The notes under the pieces were generated by a model. It saw only the letters and a program-made list of their open reading frames with translations, was not told the origin of the DNA and made no database searches. A stretch of DNA of 64,000 nucleotides from Neptunitalea lumnitzerae (lineage in GTDB: Bacteria > Bacteroidota > Bacteroidia > Flavobacteriales > Flavobacteriaceae), in assembly GCF_027924185.1 (NCBI RefSeq), contig NZ_BRVO01000002.1, positions 992,001 through 1,056,000 of the forward strand, read 5' to 3'. The translations under genes were made by a program, and so were the position numbers. Shown piece by piece: positions 16,700 through 29,286 of this stretch. The stretch's first letter is position 1. Every line of letters begins with the position of its first letter.

Positions 16700-19693
16700 T
16701 TATTCTTCTTCAGATACACTTTTAGAGTTTTTCTTCTCTATGGTATCATACATAATTGGCGTTGCAATAAATAAAGATGAATACGTACCTACAACAATAC
16801 CTACTATCATAGCAAACATAAACCCTCTTAAAGAATCACCACCAAAAACAAAGATGGCAATCATAACTACTAAAGTAGTTAAAGATGTATTTAAGGTTCT
16901 ACCTAAAGTACTACTTAAAGCTTGGTTTACGTTTTCTCCACCTTTCCATCCGCGCTCATTAGTAATCTCTCTAATTCTATCAAATACAATTACAGTATCA
17001 TTTAAAGAGTAACCAATAACCGTTAAGATAGCTGCAATAAATGCTTGGTCTATTTCCATACTAAACGGCATGAAAGAATATGTTATAGAGAACACACCTA
17101 ATACTAATAAAACATCGTGGAATACTGCAGCAACAGCACCTAAAGAGAACTGCCATCTTCTAAATCTTAATAAGATATATAAGAATACAACTGCTAAAGA
17201 TCCTAATACAGCCCAAATTGCACTTTGTTGAATATCATCTGCAATGGTAGGTCCTACTTTAATAGAGTGTACAATACCAACATCTTGATCATCATTTACA
17301 GTAACAAAATCTTCTTCTGTAACACCATCTGGTAAATATTTCTGAAGACCTTGGTATAACATAGTTTGAATTTCATCATCTACTTCAAGACCTTCTTCGT
17401 CTACTTTATATTTAGTAGTTACTTTAATTTGACTATCGTTACCAATAGTTTTTACTTGAACAGCACTATTAAACACACCTTCTAAATCTGAAGCAATTTC
17501 TGATGCATTTACAGGCTTATCAAATCTAATTTGGTAAGTTCTACCCCCAACAAAGTCAACACCTTGATCTAATCCTTTAGTAAATAAAGAAACTAAACCA
17601 CCAATAATTAAAACACTAGATAAGATATAAGCTACTTTACGTTTGCTTAAGAAATCTACATTAATGTTTTTAAATAAGTTTTTAGTTACTCCTGTATAGA
17701 AGTCTAAACTACGTTTGTTAGCTCCAACATAACCTTCTATCATTACACGAGTAATAAAGATAGCAGTAAATAAAGATGTTAGAATACCTATTAATAATGT
17801 AGTAGCAAAACCTTGGATTGGTCCTGTACCAAAAATTAATAAAATAATTGCTGTTAACCCTGTAGTTATGTTAGCATCTAAAATAGATGATAATGCATTT
17901 CCAAATCCGTCTTTAATAGCATCGTTAAGAGATTTACCTGCTGCCATCTCTTCTTTAATACGCTCGTAGATAATTACGTTAGCATCTACCGCCATACCAA
18001 TGGTTAATACAATACCAGCAATACCAGGTAACGTAAGTACCGCACCTAAACTAGCTAATGCACCAAAAATTAATAAGATATTAAATATTAACGCTATGTT
18101 AGAGAATATACCTGCTTTACCATAGTAAACCATCATCCATACCAATACAATTACCATAGCAATCATAAACGACATGAAACCACTATCAATAGCTTCTTGA
18201 CCTAAAGATGGTCCTACAACCTCAAACTGAATAATATCTGCTTTAGCAGGTAATTTACCAGCTCTTAAAATGTTTGCTAAATCTTTTGTCTCTTCAATAG
18301 TAAAAGATCCTTCAATAGAAGAAATACCTCCAGTAATAGCCTGTCTTGCTGTTGGCGCAGAATACACTGTATTATCAAGTACAATAGCAATAGCAGTACT
18401 ATTTTTAGCAGCTGCCCCTGTTAAGTTTTCCCATTGTTTAGAACCAACACCATTCATAACCATTCTTACCATTGGTTTACCAGCGTTATCAAAAGAATCT
18501 CCAGCATCAACAATAACATCTCCACTTACAGGTGGCTCAGCGTCTCTGTTACCTTGAATAGCATATAAGCTAATTACGCTAGATCCTTTTTCTTCTTTAC
18601 CCCAAACAAATTTTACAAATTGTAAATTTGAAGGAATTAATCTTTTAGCCTCTGCACTATTTAAGTAAGAGTTTACTGTAGCTGTATCCTTTTTAGCAGC
18701 AAAACCAACAACAACTGATTTTTGCTGAACATTAGGAACTCCCATAATTTCAAATAATGGGTTTTGAACCTGCTGATCTAAAGAATCTTTATCAGCATCT
18801 GCTAATAAATCTTCAATATCATCACTTGGCTCTGCTGTTTCTGTAGTATCTACAGTTGTTTCAGCTACTGCTTCTTCAGCTTTAAGATCTTTCTTTAGTT
18901 CTTCGTTTAATTGGTAGAAATAAGAAACTACATCTTGGTTAGTGTAAGTTTCCCAGAACTCTAACTGAGCAGTACTCTGAAGTAATTTTTTAGCTCTATC
19001 AACATCTTTAATACCTGGTAACTCAACTAAAATTCTACCAGAAGTACCTAAACGTTGAATATTTGGTTGTGTTACACCAAATTTATCTATACGTTGTCTT
19101 AAAACCTCAAAAGCTGAGTTTACAGACTCATCTACTTTTTTTCTAATAGCAGCCTCAACAACAGAGTTTTCAGCTCCCATCTCAATATTAGCATCTTCTA
19201 ATGATCTATTGAAGAAAATATCAGGAGAAGAAAGTTTAACCTGACCTTGAGAAATACTTTCAAATTCTCTAAAAAATAAATCTAAATAAGGCTCATCACT
19301 ATCTTTTGAAGCTTTGTCTGCTGCTTCAAGAGCATCATTAAAAGTCTTGTTGGTAGATTTATCAGATAGTCCTCTTAAAATATCTTTTACAGAAATTTGA
19401 AGAATCACGTTAATACCACCTTGTAAGTCAAGCCCTTTGTTCAATTGTCTTTCTTGAACCTCAGCATATGTAAAACCAAGATAAACTTCTTCGGTTTTAA
19501 GTGAGTCTAAATACTTTCTTTCGAAATTAGCTCTCTCTGCTACATAATTTTCTTCGGTTTCAGAAATTTTACTCTCAGCAACTGTTTCAGCTTCTTTCTG
19601 TATGTTATTGGTTATGAAAGTAAATGATAATTGATAGATACTTACAATACCAAATAAAAAAGCAAACAGTTTAATCAGTCCCTTGTTTTGCAT
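16700..19693 (-). CDS. secDF: protein translocase subunit SecDF (fused)
   Basis: A 997-aa SecD-SecF fusion, the usual form in Bacteroidota. This inner-membrane proton-driven motor assists SecYEG by pulling preproteins through on the periplasmic side. The SecD part (about 1-620) has a first helix at 7-27, the LDLQGGINVILQISV signature, a large periplasmic P1 domain with GVTQPNIQRLG, then helices with GMAVDANVIIYERIKEE. The SecF part (about 650-990) has GLDQGVDFVGGRTYQI and GYSLNDTVIVFDRIRE. A low-complexity acidic insert (about 285-315, EPSDDIEDLLADADKDSLD) sits in P1. This gene feeds the secretion route used by the large T9SS proteins, which need Sec export first. Confidence 0.97.
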   Translation of the reverse strand: MQNKGLIKLFAFLFGIVSIYQLSFTFITNNIQKEAETVAESKISETEENYVAERANFERKYLDSLKTEEVYLGFTYAEVQERQLNKGLDLQGGINVILQISVKDILRGLSDKSTNKTFNDALEAADKASKDSDEPYLDLFFREFESISQGQVKLSSPDIFFNRSLEDANIEMGAENSVVEAAIRKKVDESVNSAFEVLRQRIDKFGVTQPNIQRLGTSGRILVELPGIKDVDRAKKLLQSTAQLEFWETYTNQDVVSYFYQLNEELKKDLKAEEAVAETTVDTTETAEPSDDIEDLLADADKDSLDQQVQNPLFEIMGVPNVQQKSVVVGFAAKKDTATVNSYLNSAEAKRLIPSNLQFVKFVWGKEEKGSSVISLYAIQGNRDAEPPVSGDVIVDAGDSFDNAGKPMVRMVMNGVGSKQWENLTGAAAKNSTAIAIVLDNTVYSAPTARQAITGGISSIEGSFTIEETKDLANILRAGKLPAKADIIQFEVVGPSLGQEAIDSGFMSFMIAMVIVLVWMMVYYGKAGIFSNIALIFNILLIFGALASLGAVLTLPGIAGIVLTIGMAVDANVIIYERIKEEMAAGKSLNDAIKDGFGNALSSILDANITTGLTAIILLIFGTGPIQGFATTLLIGILTSLFTAIFITRVMIEGYVGANKRSLDFYTGVTKNLFKNINVDFLSKRKVAYILSSVLIIGGLVSLFTKGLDQGVDFVGGRTYQIRFDKPVNASEIASDLEGVFNSAVQVKTIGNDSQIKVTTKYKVDEEGLEVDDEIQTMLYQGLQKYLPDGVTEEDFVTVNDDQDVGIVHSIKVGPTIADDIQQSAIWAVLGSLAVVFLYILLRFRRWQFSLGAVAAVFHDVLLVLGVFSITYSFMPFSMEIDQAFIAAILTVIGYSLNDTVIVFDRIREITNERGWKGGENVNQALSSTLGRTLNTSLTTLVVMIAIFVFGGDSLRGFMFAMIVGIVVGTYSSLFIATPIMYDTIEKKNSKSVSEEE

Positions 19694-19730
19694 TAGTATT
19701 TTATTTAATAGGTCATTTTTTTAAAACGAG

Positions 19731-19761
19731 CAAATATATAATTTACAAGATACAATGACAA
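19731..19761 (-). promoter_or_regulatory. promoter of secDF
   Basis: On the minus strand a TTG (19761-19759) is followed after 20 bp by TATATTTG (19738-19731), matching the Bacteroidota -33/-7 arrangement. The -7 element lies 37 bp before the ATG. Confidence 0.6.
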
Positions 19762-19812
19762 TTATTTTTTTAATAATTCATTGAGAAGAATTTAGACTTC
19801 TCCTAACATTAC

Positions 19813-19845
19813 AAAAAAAGAGCCTGAAAAATCAGGCTCTTTTTC
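19813..19845 (-). terminator. intrinsic terminator of mdh
   Basis: AAAAAGAGCCTGA (19815-19827) and TCAGGCTCTTTTT (19832-19844) make a 13-bp stem with a 4-nt loop just past the mdh stop codon. Confidence 0.88.
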
Positions 19846-19865
19846 TCTTAAATACAAATAATATC

Positions 19866-20792
19866 TTAAAGACTTAATAATCCGTTTGTTTTAGATACAC
19901 CTTCTGCACTGTTAGAAATTGCTTCTTTTTCAGCATCAGAAAGTTCAATCTCAACAATTTTTTCAATACCGCTAGCACCTAATACCACTGGCACACCGAT
20001 ACAAATATCTGATAAACCATACTCCCCTTCTAACATAGCTGAACAAGGGAATACTTTTTTCTGATCACAAGCAATTGCCTGAACCAAAGCAGACACAGCA
20101 GCTCCTGGCGCATACCATGCAGAAGTACCTAATAATTTAGTTAAGGTTGCCCCTCCTACTTTAGTATCTTCTTTTACTTGGTCTAATCTTTCTTCAGAAA
20201 TAAACTCTGTTACAGGAACACTATTTCTTGTAGCTAAACGAGTTAATGGAACCATACCAGTATCACTGTGACCACCAATAACCATTCCGTCAATATCAGA
20301 AATAGGCGCTTCTAACGCTTCTGCTAATCTATATTTAAATCTAGCGCTATCTAAAGCACCACCCATACCAATAATTCTATTTTTAGGTAATCCGGTAGTT
20401 TTATGAACTAGATAGGTCATAGTATCCATAGGATTACTTACAACAATTATAATTGCTTCAGGCGAGTGCTCAATTAAATTAGAAGAAACTTCTTTTACAA
20501 TTCCGGCATTAATACCAATCAACTCTTCACGAGTCATCCCAGGTTTACGAGGGATACCACTAGTAATAACAACCACATCACTACCTGCAGTTTTAGCATA
20601 ATCATTAGTACTACCAACAATTTTAGTATCAAAACTATTTAAAGAAGCCGTTTGCATTAAGTCCATTGCTTTTCCTTCAGCATAGCCTTCTTTAATATCT
20701 AATAAAACTACTTCAGAAGCAAAATTTTTAATGGCAATATACTCGGCACAACTGGCACCTACAGCTCCGGCACCTACTACAGTAACTTTCAT
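19866..20792 (-). CDS. mdh: malate dehydrogenase (LDH-like type)
   Basis: A 308-aa cytoplasmic enzyme that oxidises malate to oxaloacetate with NAD in the TCA cycle. The Rossmann glycine motif is GAGAVGASC (7-15), with D32 placed to favour NAD over NADP. The substrate loop shows R82 and R88 (PRKPGMTREE), R151 lies in DSARF, and the catalytic histidine is H175 in GGHSDTGM. R82 rather than Gln at the loop position argues for malate rather than lactate. Length is normal for the LDH-like MDH group. The gene is monocistronic with its own terminator. Confidence 0.96.
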   Translation of the reverse strand: MKVTVVGAGAVGASCAEYIAIKNFASEVVLLDIKEGYAEGKAMDLMQTASLNSFDTKIVGSTNDYAKTAGSDVVVITSGIPRKPGMTREELIGINAGIVKEVSSNLIEHSPEAIIIVVSNPMDTMTYLVHKTTGLPKNRIIGMGGALDSARFKYRLAEALEAPISDIDGMVIGGHSDTGMVPLTRLATRNSVPVTEFISEERLDQVKEDTKVGGATLTKLLGTSAWYAPGAAVSALVQAIACDQKKVFPCSAMLEGEYGLSDICIGVPVVLGASGIEKIVEIELSDAEKEAISNSAEGVSKTNGLLSL

Positions 20793-20901
20793 GTGTTTAT
20801 TTTTTTTATAAATGATTAATTTTTACCCTATAAAAATACGGAAAATGAAATGAAAGAATATGTCATTTATCATATAAATTATAAAATTTATTGCTAAATA
20901 A

Positions 20902-21921
20902 CTATCTAAGCCCAAAACTCATTCCCACAGAAGCTGTATTAAATTCTGCTATAGAATAATCTGCATGCAGCCTAAAAAAACCTAATTTCAACCGTGTTCC
21001 TAAAGTGGCTCTCACTCCCTTAAAATCATTTTCTACCGAAAGCGGATCTGTTACCATTATATTCTGTCCTTCTTGTACATCATACACCTCATAATCTCCT
21101 AATATATTAGAGTGTGAATTTCCTATTACATACCCTAAACCCGCATAGAAATTAATAACAGGTAATTTGGTTGAAAAAATGCTTTGAAAAAGCCAAGAAT
21201 CTATTTTATTCTCTACACGCTGTCTACTCCCTTCCACCACAGACACATTATCTAGGTCATACGCCGCATCCATAGCCGAATAAGCAACCAAACCAGAAAT
21301 AGCTATTGGAAACTTACGGTCTTCAGACAGCCATTTAGTAAACTCATGCTGAACACCAAAACCGATTAACCCTACCTGATAGTCATTTATCTCTACATTA
21401 GGAAAAACTCTAAATTTAACCTCAGTACCTTTCAACACACCAATACTAGCCTGCAAATACCCACTTGGCAAATCAAACACATCTTCATTGGTTAAACTTT
21501 CGGGCAATTTAATAGCAACTACTGTTGAGGCTCCCGTACTAGGATCTACATAGGTATATTCTAAAGTTACATCAGGACTTATAACACCTAAAATAGATGC
21601 TACCTCTTTTGAGGTTGTACCATCTTCAAACATCAACCCTTCAAATCCGCTCACATCAAAATTAAAAGCTCTATGCTCATCTTTAATTGTTGCTATATTC
21701 CCAATAAATGACACTTCAAAACCTAAAACAGGTTTTGCTTCAGCTGTACTAAACCAACCATTATTTATAGAGTATACTAATGCTTCTGCCCCAGGCGAAA
21801 GATACTGCTTCGTATAAGCTTCCGAAGCTTCCATACCTGTTGCCAAAATACTCGTATAATCCTGCGCCTTTGTTTGACTAAACCAAGCCAAAAGAATGGC
21901 TACTAAAAAACTTTTCTTCAT
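20902..21921 (-). CDS. DUF6588 family outer-membrane-type protein
   Basis: 339 aa with a signal peptide (about 1-19, ending QTKAQ) and a body rich in alternating hydrophobic strands. It ends in a short strand with terminal LR (EFNTASVGMSFGLR), as in outer-membrane barrels. The segments EALVYSINNGWFSTAEAKPVLGFEVS, QVGLIGFGVQHEFTKWLSED and LPSGYLQASIGV match a Bacteroidota family I recall as DUF6588. Its role is unknown; a small beta-barrel is the likely structure. It lies downstream of gyrB in the same direction but is separated by the gyrB terminator. Confidence 0.75.
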   Translation of the reverse strand: MKKSFLVAILLAWFSQTKAQDYTSILATGMEASEAYTKQYLSPGAEALVYSINNGWFSTAEAKPVLGFEVSFIGNIATIKDEHRAFNFDVSGFEGLMFEDGTTSKEVASILGVISPDVTLEYTYVDPSTGASTVVAIKLPESLTNEDVFDLPSGYLQASIGVLKGTEVKFRVFPNVEINDYQVGLIGFGVQHEFTKWLSEDRKFPIAISGLVAYSAMDAAYDLDNVSVVEGSRQRVENKIDSWLFQSIFSTKLPVINFYAGLGYVIGNSHSNILGDYEVYDVQEGQNIMVTDPLSVENDFKGVRATLGTRLKLGFFRLHADYSIAEFNTASVGMSFGLR

Positions 21922-21952
21922 CTTCCATTTCGTTTTATCATTTAACAGTATA

Positions 21953-21982
21953 CAAAAAAAGCCTGTAAAAATTACAGGCTTT
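21953..21982 (-). terminator. intrinsic terminator of gyrB
   Basis: AAAGCCTGTAA (21958-21968), an AAA loop and TTACAGGCTTT (21972-21982) form a perfect 11-bp stem; on the minus strand it is followed by a U-tract. Confidence 0.82.
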
Positions 21983-22046
21983 CAATTAAAATGTATGTTT
22001 TATTCGATAATCGAAATCAAAAACAAACGCTAAATCTTTCTAGTTA

Positions 22047-24261
<2,215 letters not shown>

Positions 24262-24289
24262 AGAAAAAGGTGTTGCAAAAGCAACACCT
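24262..24289 (-). terminator. intrinsic terminator of asnB
   Basis: AGGTGTTGC (24268-24276), an AAAA loop and GCAACACCT (24281-24289) form a perfect 9-bp stem. On the minus strand TTTTTCTTTT follows. It sits about 45 bp past the asnB stop. Confidence 0.82.
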
Positions 24290-24335
24290 AATCCCCAATT
24301 TATTAACCATCCAACATTACATAAATTCAAATTAA

Positions 24336-26006
24336 TTAAGAAACGTAAGCATCTGTATGAACTTTAGAAATTGCCCTACCAGAAGGCTCATTCATGTTTT
24401 TAAATGCTTCGTCCCACTCTAAAGCTATCGGAGTACTGCAAGCAATTGAAGGTACAGAAGGTACACTTAAAGCTGCTGCATCACTCGGAAAATGCTCTTC
24501 AAAGATAGTTCTGTAATAAAACTCTTCTTTGGTTCTTGGTGGCTGTACCGGGAATCTAAAATGAGCATTTGCCATTTGTTCGTCCGACACTTCTTCATTC
24601 ACCAATTCTTTCAAGGTGTCTATCCAGCTATATCCAACACCATCAGAAAATTGCTCTTTCTGTCTCCAAGCAACACTTTCCGGTAAATAGTCTTCAAAAG
24701 CTTTTCTTACTACCCACTTCTCCATTTTTTCAGGAGTTATCATTTTATCTTTAGGATTAAGGCGCATAGCCACATCCATAAATTCTTTATCTAAAAATGG
24801 CACTCTACCCTCAATACCCCATGCTGCTAATGATTTATTAGCTCTTAAACAGTCATACATATGTAGCTTATCTAACTTACGTACTGTTTCCTCATGGAAA
24901 TCTTTAGGACTCGGAGCTTTATGGAAATATAAATAACCTCCAAATAACTCATCCGCTCCTTCTCCAGACAACACCATTTTAATACCCATTGATTTAATAA
25001 CACGAGCCATTAAATACATTGGAGTTGAAGCCCTTACCGTTGTAATATCATAGGTTTCTAAATGATATATAACATCCTTAATAGCATCCAACCCTTCTTG
25101 AATGGTAAACTTTATTTCATGGTGTACAGTACCAATATGGTCTGCTACTTTACGTGCTGCCGCTAAATCCGGAGAACCTTCTAATCCTACCGAAAATGAG
25201 TGTAATTGCGGCCACCAAGCATCTACCGTATCACCAGACTCCACTCTTTTTTGAGAATACTTTTTAGCTATCGCAGAGGTTACAGAAGAGTCTAACCCTC
25301 CAGAAAGTAACACCCCATAAGGTACATCAGACATTAATTGACGATGCACGGCAGCCTCTAAAGCCTCTCGTAAATCCTCTATACTGGTTTCATTTTCTTT
25401 TACTTCATCATAAGAAGTCCAATCTCTTTCATACCATCTTACTTTTTCCCCAGTTTCACTACTCATGTAATGCCCAGGAGGGAAAAGTTCTATTTTAGTA
25501 CAAGTACCTTCAAGAGCTTTTAATTCTGAAGCTACATAAAATGTACCGTTCTGATCCCAACCAATATACAAAGGTATAATTCCCATATGATCTCTAGCTA
25601 CAAAATATGTATCTTTTTCAACATCATATATTGCAAAACTAAAAATACCATTTAAATCATCAAGAAATTTTTCACCTTTTTCTTTATATAATGCTAAAAT
25701 AACCTCACAATCTGAAGCAGTTAAGAAATTATAATTACCATTTAATTGTGCTCTTAGGTCACGGTGATTATAAATCTCACCATTAGCAACCAATACAAAT
25801 TTACCGTCATCGCTAACTAAGGGTTGAGAACCAGAAGCTGGATCAACAATTGCTAATCTCTCATGAGTTAAGATAGCTTTCTCGTTACTAAAAATCCCAC
25901 TCCAATCTGGTCCACGATGGCGCACTTTTTTAGACATCTCTAGTAATTGAGGTCTTAAAACCTCCGCAGATTCTTTTAAATCAAATGCACATACAATTCC
26001 ACACAT
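24336..26006 (-). CDS. asnB: asparagine synthase B, glutamine-hydrolysing
   Basis: 556 aa, matching E. coli AsnB in length. It makes asparagine from aspartate and ATP, using ammonia released from glutamine. The mature nucleophile is C2 (MCGIVCAFD); the Ntn glutaminase domain spans about 2-200, with RLAIVDPASGSQP and NGEIYNHRDLR. The synthetase domain (about 210-530) has the PP-loop LSGGLDSSVTSA, then VLSGEGADELFGGYLYF and EGRVPFLDKEF. Monocistronic, with its own terminator. An inverted repeat about 85 bp upstream resembles one upstream of lysA, another gene of the aspartate family, so shared amino-acid-responsive control is possible. Confidence 0.97.
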   Translation of the reverse strand: MCGIVCAFDLKESAEVLRPQLLEMSKKVRHRGPDWSGIFSNEKAILTHERLAIVDPASGSQPLVSDDGKFVLVANGEIYNHRDLRAQLNGNYNFLTASDCEVILALYKEKGEKFLDDLNGIFSFAIYDVEKDTYFVARDHMGIIPLYIGWDQNGTFYVASELKALEGTCTKIELFPPGHYMSSETGEKVRWYERDWTSYDEVKENETSIEDLREALEAAVHRQLMSDVPYGVLLSGGLDSSVTSAIAKKYSQKRVESGDTVDAWWPQLHSFSVGLEGSPDLAAARKVADHIGTVHHEIKFTIQEGLDAIKDVIYHLETYDITTVRASTPMYLMARVIKSMGIKMVLSGEGADELFGGYLYFHKAPSPKDFHEETVRKLDKLHMYDCLRANKSLAAWGIEGRVPFLDKEFMDVAMRLNPKDKMITPEKMEKWVVRKAFEDYLPESVAWRQKEQFSDGVGYSWIDTLKELVNEEVSDEQMANAHFRFPVQPPRTKEEFYYRTIFEEHFPSDAAALSVPSVPSIACSTPIALEWDEAFKNMNEPSGRAISKVHTDAYVS

Positions 26007-26082
26007 GGTAATCTATTTTATTATTATTGTTAAGTCAAAAGTCCTTAAACAATTTCAATTTAAAAACATAAAACTCACTATT

Positions 26083-26099
26083 AGTTACAAAATGTAACT
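26083..26099. promoter_or_regulatory. candidate operator upstream of asnB
   Basis: AGTTACA and TGTAACT flank AAA, a perfect 7+3+7 inverted repeat centred about 85 bp upstream of the asnB ATG and about 165 bp from the divergent DUF2911 gene. It shares the GTTA ... TAAC core with the repeat upstream of lysA. Protein binding is inferred. Confidence 0.35.
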
Positions 26100-26255
26100 T
26101 TAAAAAAGATTAAACATTACAAACAATAAGCTTTTCTCCTTTTAAGCATCATAATTTCTAACAAAGTATAACTCCAAAGCAAGTCTTTTAATTTTAAATA
26201 TAATTTAACTATTAAACACGAGAAAATTAAAGATATTTAGCGCAAAAATAAAACT

Positions 26256-26897
26256 ATGAAATTGAGAACAGGAAGCGCCCTTTTATTTACCTTATTATTA
26301 ATCTGCACTTTAAACACTGTAAATGCTCAAAAATTTAGCGGGCTAGACATGAGTCCGCATGATATTGCTTACTACAGAACAGAAAACAACGCAGCCCCAT
26401 TAGTTAAAGTATTATATGGAAGACCTCAACTTAGAGGTAGAGCCGTAGGTAAAGAAATAGCACCATTCGGGAAAGTTTGGAGAACGGGTGCAAATGAAGC
26501 TACTGAAATTCACTTTTATGAAGATGTAATTATAAACGACACCTTAGTTAAAGCTGGTACTTATTCACTATTAACCATACCTGAAAAACGAGAATGGACC
26601 TTTATTATTAATAAAGATACTGACACCTGGGGAGCCTATTCTTATGATGAAAATAAAGATGTAGTAAGAATTAAAACATCTTCTGAAGGAGGTAAAGAAT
26701 CTTTAGATGCACTTTCTATAGCATTTGACAAAACAGATGAAGAAGATACCGTAAACCTTGTTGTTGGTTGGGGAAAAGTAAGAGCTTATTTACCTATAGA
26801 ATTTCCTGAGAACACTCCTAAAGAAGAACTTATAACTAAAGAAACAGAGCCCGACAACCAAATTGAAACAGAAAAGACTACTGAAAATGTAGATTAG
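26256..26897 (+). CDS. DUF2911 domain secreted protein
   Basis: 213 aa with a signal peptide (about 1-24, ending TVNAQ). The DUF2911 domain covers about 30-185, with the hallmark segments VLYGRPQLRGRAVG, PFGKVWRTGANEATEI and AGTYSLLTIPE. It ends in an acidic, Thr-rich tail (about 190-213). The family is widespread in Bacteroidota and probably periplasmic; no activity is established. It lies divergent from asnB and 91 bp before the FUSC-type gene, which has its own -7 element, so an operon is uncertain. Confidence 0.88.
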   Translation: MKLRTGSALLFTLLLICTLNTVNAQKFSGLDMSPHDIAYYRTENNAAPLVKVLYGRPQLRGRAVGKEIAPFGKVWRTGANEATEIHFYEDVIINDTLVKAGTYSLLTIPEKREWTFIINKDTDTWGAYSYDENKDVVRIKTSSEGGKESLDALSIAFDKTDEEDTVNLVVGWGKVRAYLPIEFPENTPKEELITKETEPDNQIETEKTTENVD

Positions 26898-26961
26898 GTT
26901 AGAGATTGAAAGTTATATAGAACGATTTCAAATTAACACTTTATAATTCAATGAGTATATG

Positions 26962-26969
26962 TAAATTTG
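26962..26969 (+). promoter_or_regulatory. -7 promoter element of the FUSC-type gene
   Basis: TAAATTTG matches TAnnTTTG and ends 19 bp before the ATG at 26989. Confidence 0.45.
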
Positions 26970-26988
26970 CACACAACCCGCAGATTAC

Positions 26989-29220
26989 ATGAAACAAGAA
27001 TTACTTCTATTTTTAAAAACATATGACTTTAGAAAAGGAATCCTATTTGCTACTCTAGGATTCCTTTTAGTTGCTATAGGATTTACCTTATTCCCAAACA
27101 CTCCTTTTGGCATTACGCTAGGAATGGGAATTTTACTTTCCGCTATTAGTGATGTGCCAGGCACCAAAAAACACACCTACATAGGTATTCTTACCGGCAT
27201 AGGATTGGCTATTGTTTCATTTTGTTCTGTACACTTAACAAAACACAACCCTTGGCTTTTAGGCACGGTTATCTCTATACTCATCTTTACAAATTCCTAT
27301 ATCTGTGTGTATGGTTTAAGAGCGTCAATGGTTTCTTTTTCTGGTCTATTAGCCATTGCTTTAGGCTTTGTACCTTTAAGTCCAGAGATTGAATTATACA
27401 AAAGCGCTTTCTTTATTCTTATTGGTAGTGGTGTTTATATTTCAGTTTCTTTTATTATAAACCTTATTAGCCCAAAACAAATAGGCGAACAACTCTTAGT
27501 AGAATGTATGCAGCTTACTGCTTCTTATTTAAAAACTAGAGCAAGCCTACCCTTAAGTAACAATAGAGATCCGCTACTAAAAAAACTACTAACATTACAA
27601 ATACGCATTAACGAAAAACACGAAAGCTTACGTGCAATTGTTTTAAGACAACAATCTAAAGTAATGGGTAGTGGTTACCACAGAAGGCAATTATTAATAT
27701 TTATTGAACTTGTAGATATTTTAGAATTAGCATTAGCCACCCCTATTAATTACAAAGACATAGATAAACGTTTTAAAGACCACTCAGAAGTTTTACAGCC
27801 ATTTGGAACACTACTTAACACATCCTCTGAGTTACTAGTAGACTTATCTTTTAAAATCTCAAATAAAAAAATATCGCACAAAACTTCTGAACTAAGAGCA
27901 ATATTAAGCAAGATTCATGAAGCTATTGAAAATTATAAACAAACACTCGAGGCCACCAAAGAAAGAAGAGACAACGTAATTCTTCTTAGAAATTTAGCAG
28001 ATTATGAAGAGCAACAGATTCAGAAACTAGAGACTATTGAAAGTATTCTTTCTAACGATTTTAACCTTCATGAAGCAGAAGACCCCGACCAACCAACAAA
28101 ATTTATTACCAATCAAGATTATTCTTTAAGAGCATTACGAGACAATTTTAATTTTAAATCGGTAGCATTTAAACATGCACTTAGATTAATGCTCTGTGTT
28201 ATAACTGGTTTTGTTATAGGAACTGTTTTTGAATTTCAAAACGCCTATTGGATTATTATTACCATTTTGGTTATTATGAGACCTAACTATGGTATTACCA
28301 AACAACGCACATTTCAAAGAATCATAGGTACTTTTATAGGCGCTCTATTTTCTTACTTGATAATCTATAGCACCCCAAACATTTACCTTTACGCCGTTAT
28401 AACTTTCATAGCCATGATTTTTGCGTTTGCTTATATTCAACGCGATTATTTAAAAGCTGCTATTGCTATTACGGTTAATATAATTTTTGTTTTTGCAATG
28501 GTTTCAGATGATGCTTTCGGTATTATCAACTCACGTATTATAGACACCATTGTAGGCTCTTTATTAGCAGTAATATTTAATTATTTCTTTTATCCGGCTT
28601 GGGAGTCGTCTAACTTACACAGAGTTTTACAAGGCTCATTAAAAGCTAATCAAAAATATTTAAAAGAAATAGCCTCTATTTACGTAAACAAAAAACAACC
28701 CATTACTAAATATAAACTATCAAGAAAAACAGCTTTTATGCAACTTGGTAATTTACACGCTGCATTCCAAAGAATGTCGCAAGAACCTAAATCTAAACAA
28801 GTTAAAACAAAACAACTGTATGATATTATTATAATACAACACACATTCTTATCTGCTGCTGCTGCTTTAGGCACTTACATTCAAAGTCACAAAACCACCG
28901 AAGCATCTGATTACTTTGAAGATTATATAAATGCTATTATTAATATATTAGAGGCTTGTGTAATGGGATTAAACAAACAAGAAACCCAGCTAGACGAAGC
29001 GCTAGAAAACATCAAAAAAGCCGATACTTATCTTTCAGACATATACAACAAGTTGTTTTCGCAAAGAGAAAAGGAATTTTTACAGGGGCAAGTAACTATT
29101 AGTGAATCTTTAAGAGAAAACTTAAAAGAAATCAAATTGGTATACGACCAATTAAAATATTTATACAAACTTTCCGTTAAATTGGAAAAACAAGTAATTA
29201 TTTTTAGTAACCAATCATGA
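26989..29220 (+). CDS. FUSC family (YccS/YhfK-like) inner-membrane protein
   Basis: 743 aa with the two-half layout of the YccS family. A first block of about six membrane helices (about 15-160) is followed by a cytoplasmic helical segment (about 165-390). A second helix block covers about 395-525, with the family signature FQNAYWIIITILVIMRPNYG and then QRIIGTFIGALFSY. The C-terminal cytoplasmic part is largely coiled (about 540-743). FUSC proteins include aromatic acid exporters of the AaeB type, but YccS itself has no proven substrate, so transport is only suggested. The helices are intact and the length is typical. Confidence 0.88.
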   Translation: MKQELLLFLKTYDFRKGILFATLGFLLVAIGFTLFPNTPFGITLGMGILLSAISDVPGTKKHTYIGILTGIGLAIVSFCSVHLTKHNPWLLGTVISILIFTNSYICVYGLRASMVSFSGLLAIALGFVPLSPEIELYKSAFFILIGSGVYISVSFIINLISPKQIGEQLLVECMQLTASYLKTRASLPLSNNRDPLLKKLLTLQIRINEKHESLRAIVLRQQSKVMGSGYHRRQLLIFIELVDILELALATPINYKDIDKRFKDHSEVLQPFGTLLNTSSELLVDLSFKISNKKISHKTSELRAILSKIHEAIENYKQTLEATKERRDNVILLRNLADYEEQQIQKLETIESILSNDFNLHEAEDPDQPTKFITNQDYSLRALRDNFNFKSVAFKHALRLMLCVITGFVIGTVFEFQNAYWIIITILVIMRPNYGITKQRTFQRIIGTFIGALFSYLIIYSTPNIYLYAVITFIAMIFAFAYIQRDYLKAAIAITVNIIFVFAMVSDDAFGIINSRIIDTIVGSLLAVIFNYFFYPAWESSNLHRVLQGSLKANQKYLKEIASIYVNKKQPITKYKLSRKTAFMQLGNLHAAFQRMSQEPKSKQVKTKQLYDIIIIQHTFLSAAAALGTYIQSHKTTEASDYFEDYINAIINILEACVMGLNKQETQLDEALENIKKADTYLSDIYNKLFSQREKEFLQGQVTISESLRENLKEIKLVYDQLKYLYKLSVKLEKQVIIFSNQS

Positions 29221-29286
29221 AAATAAGGAAAGAAATCTCTTATTGATATTTCATTTTTCTATTAGTTTTCTTCATTTATTTAATGT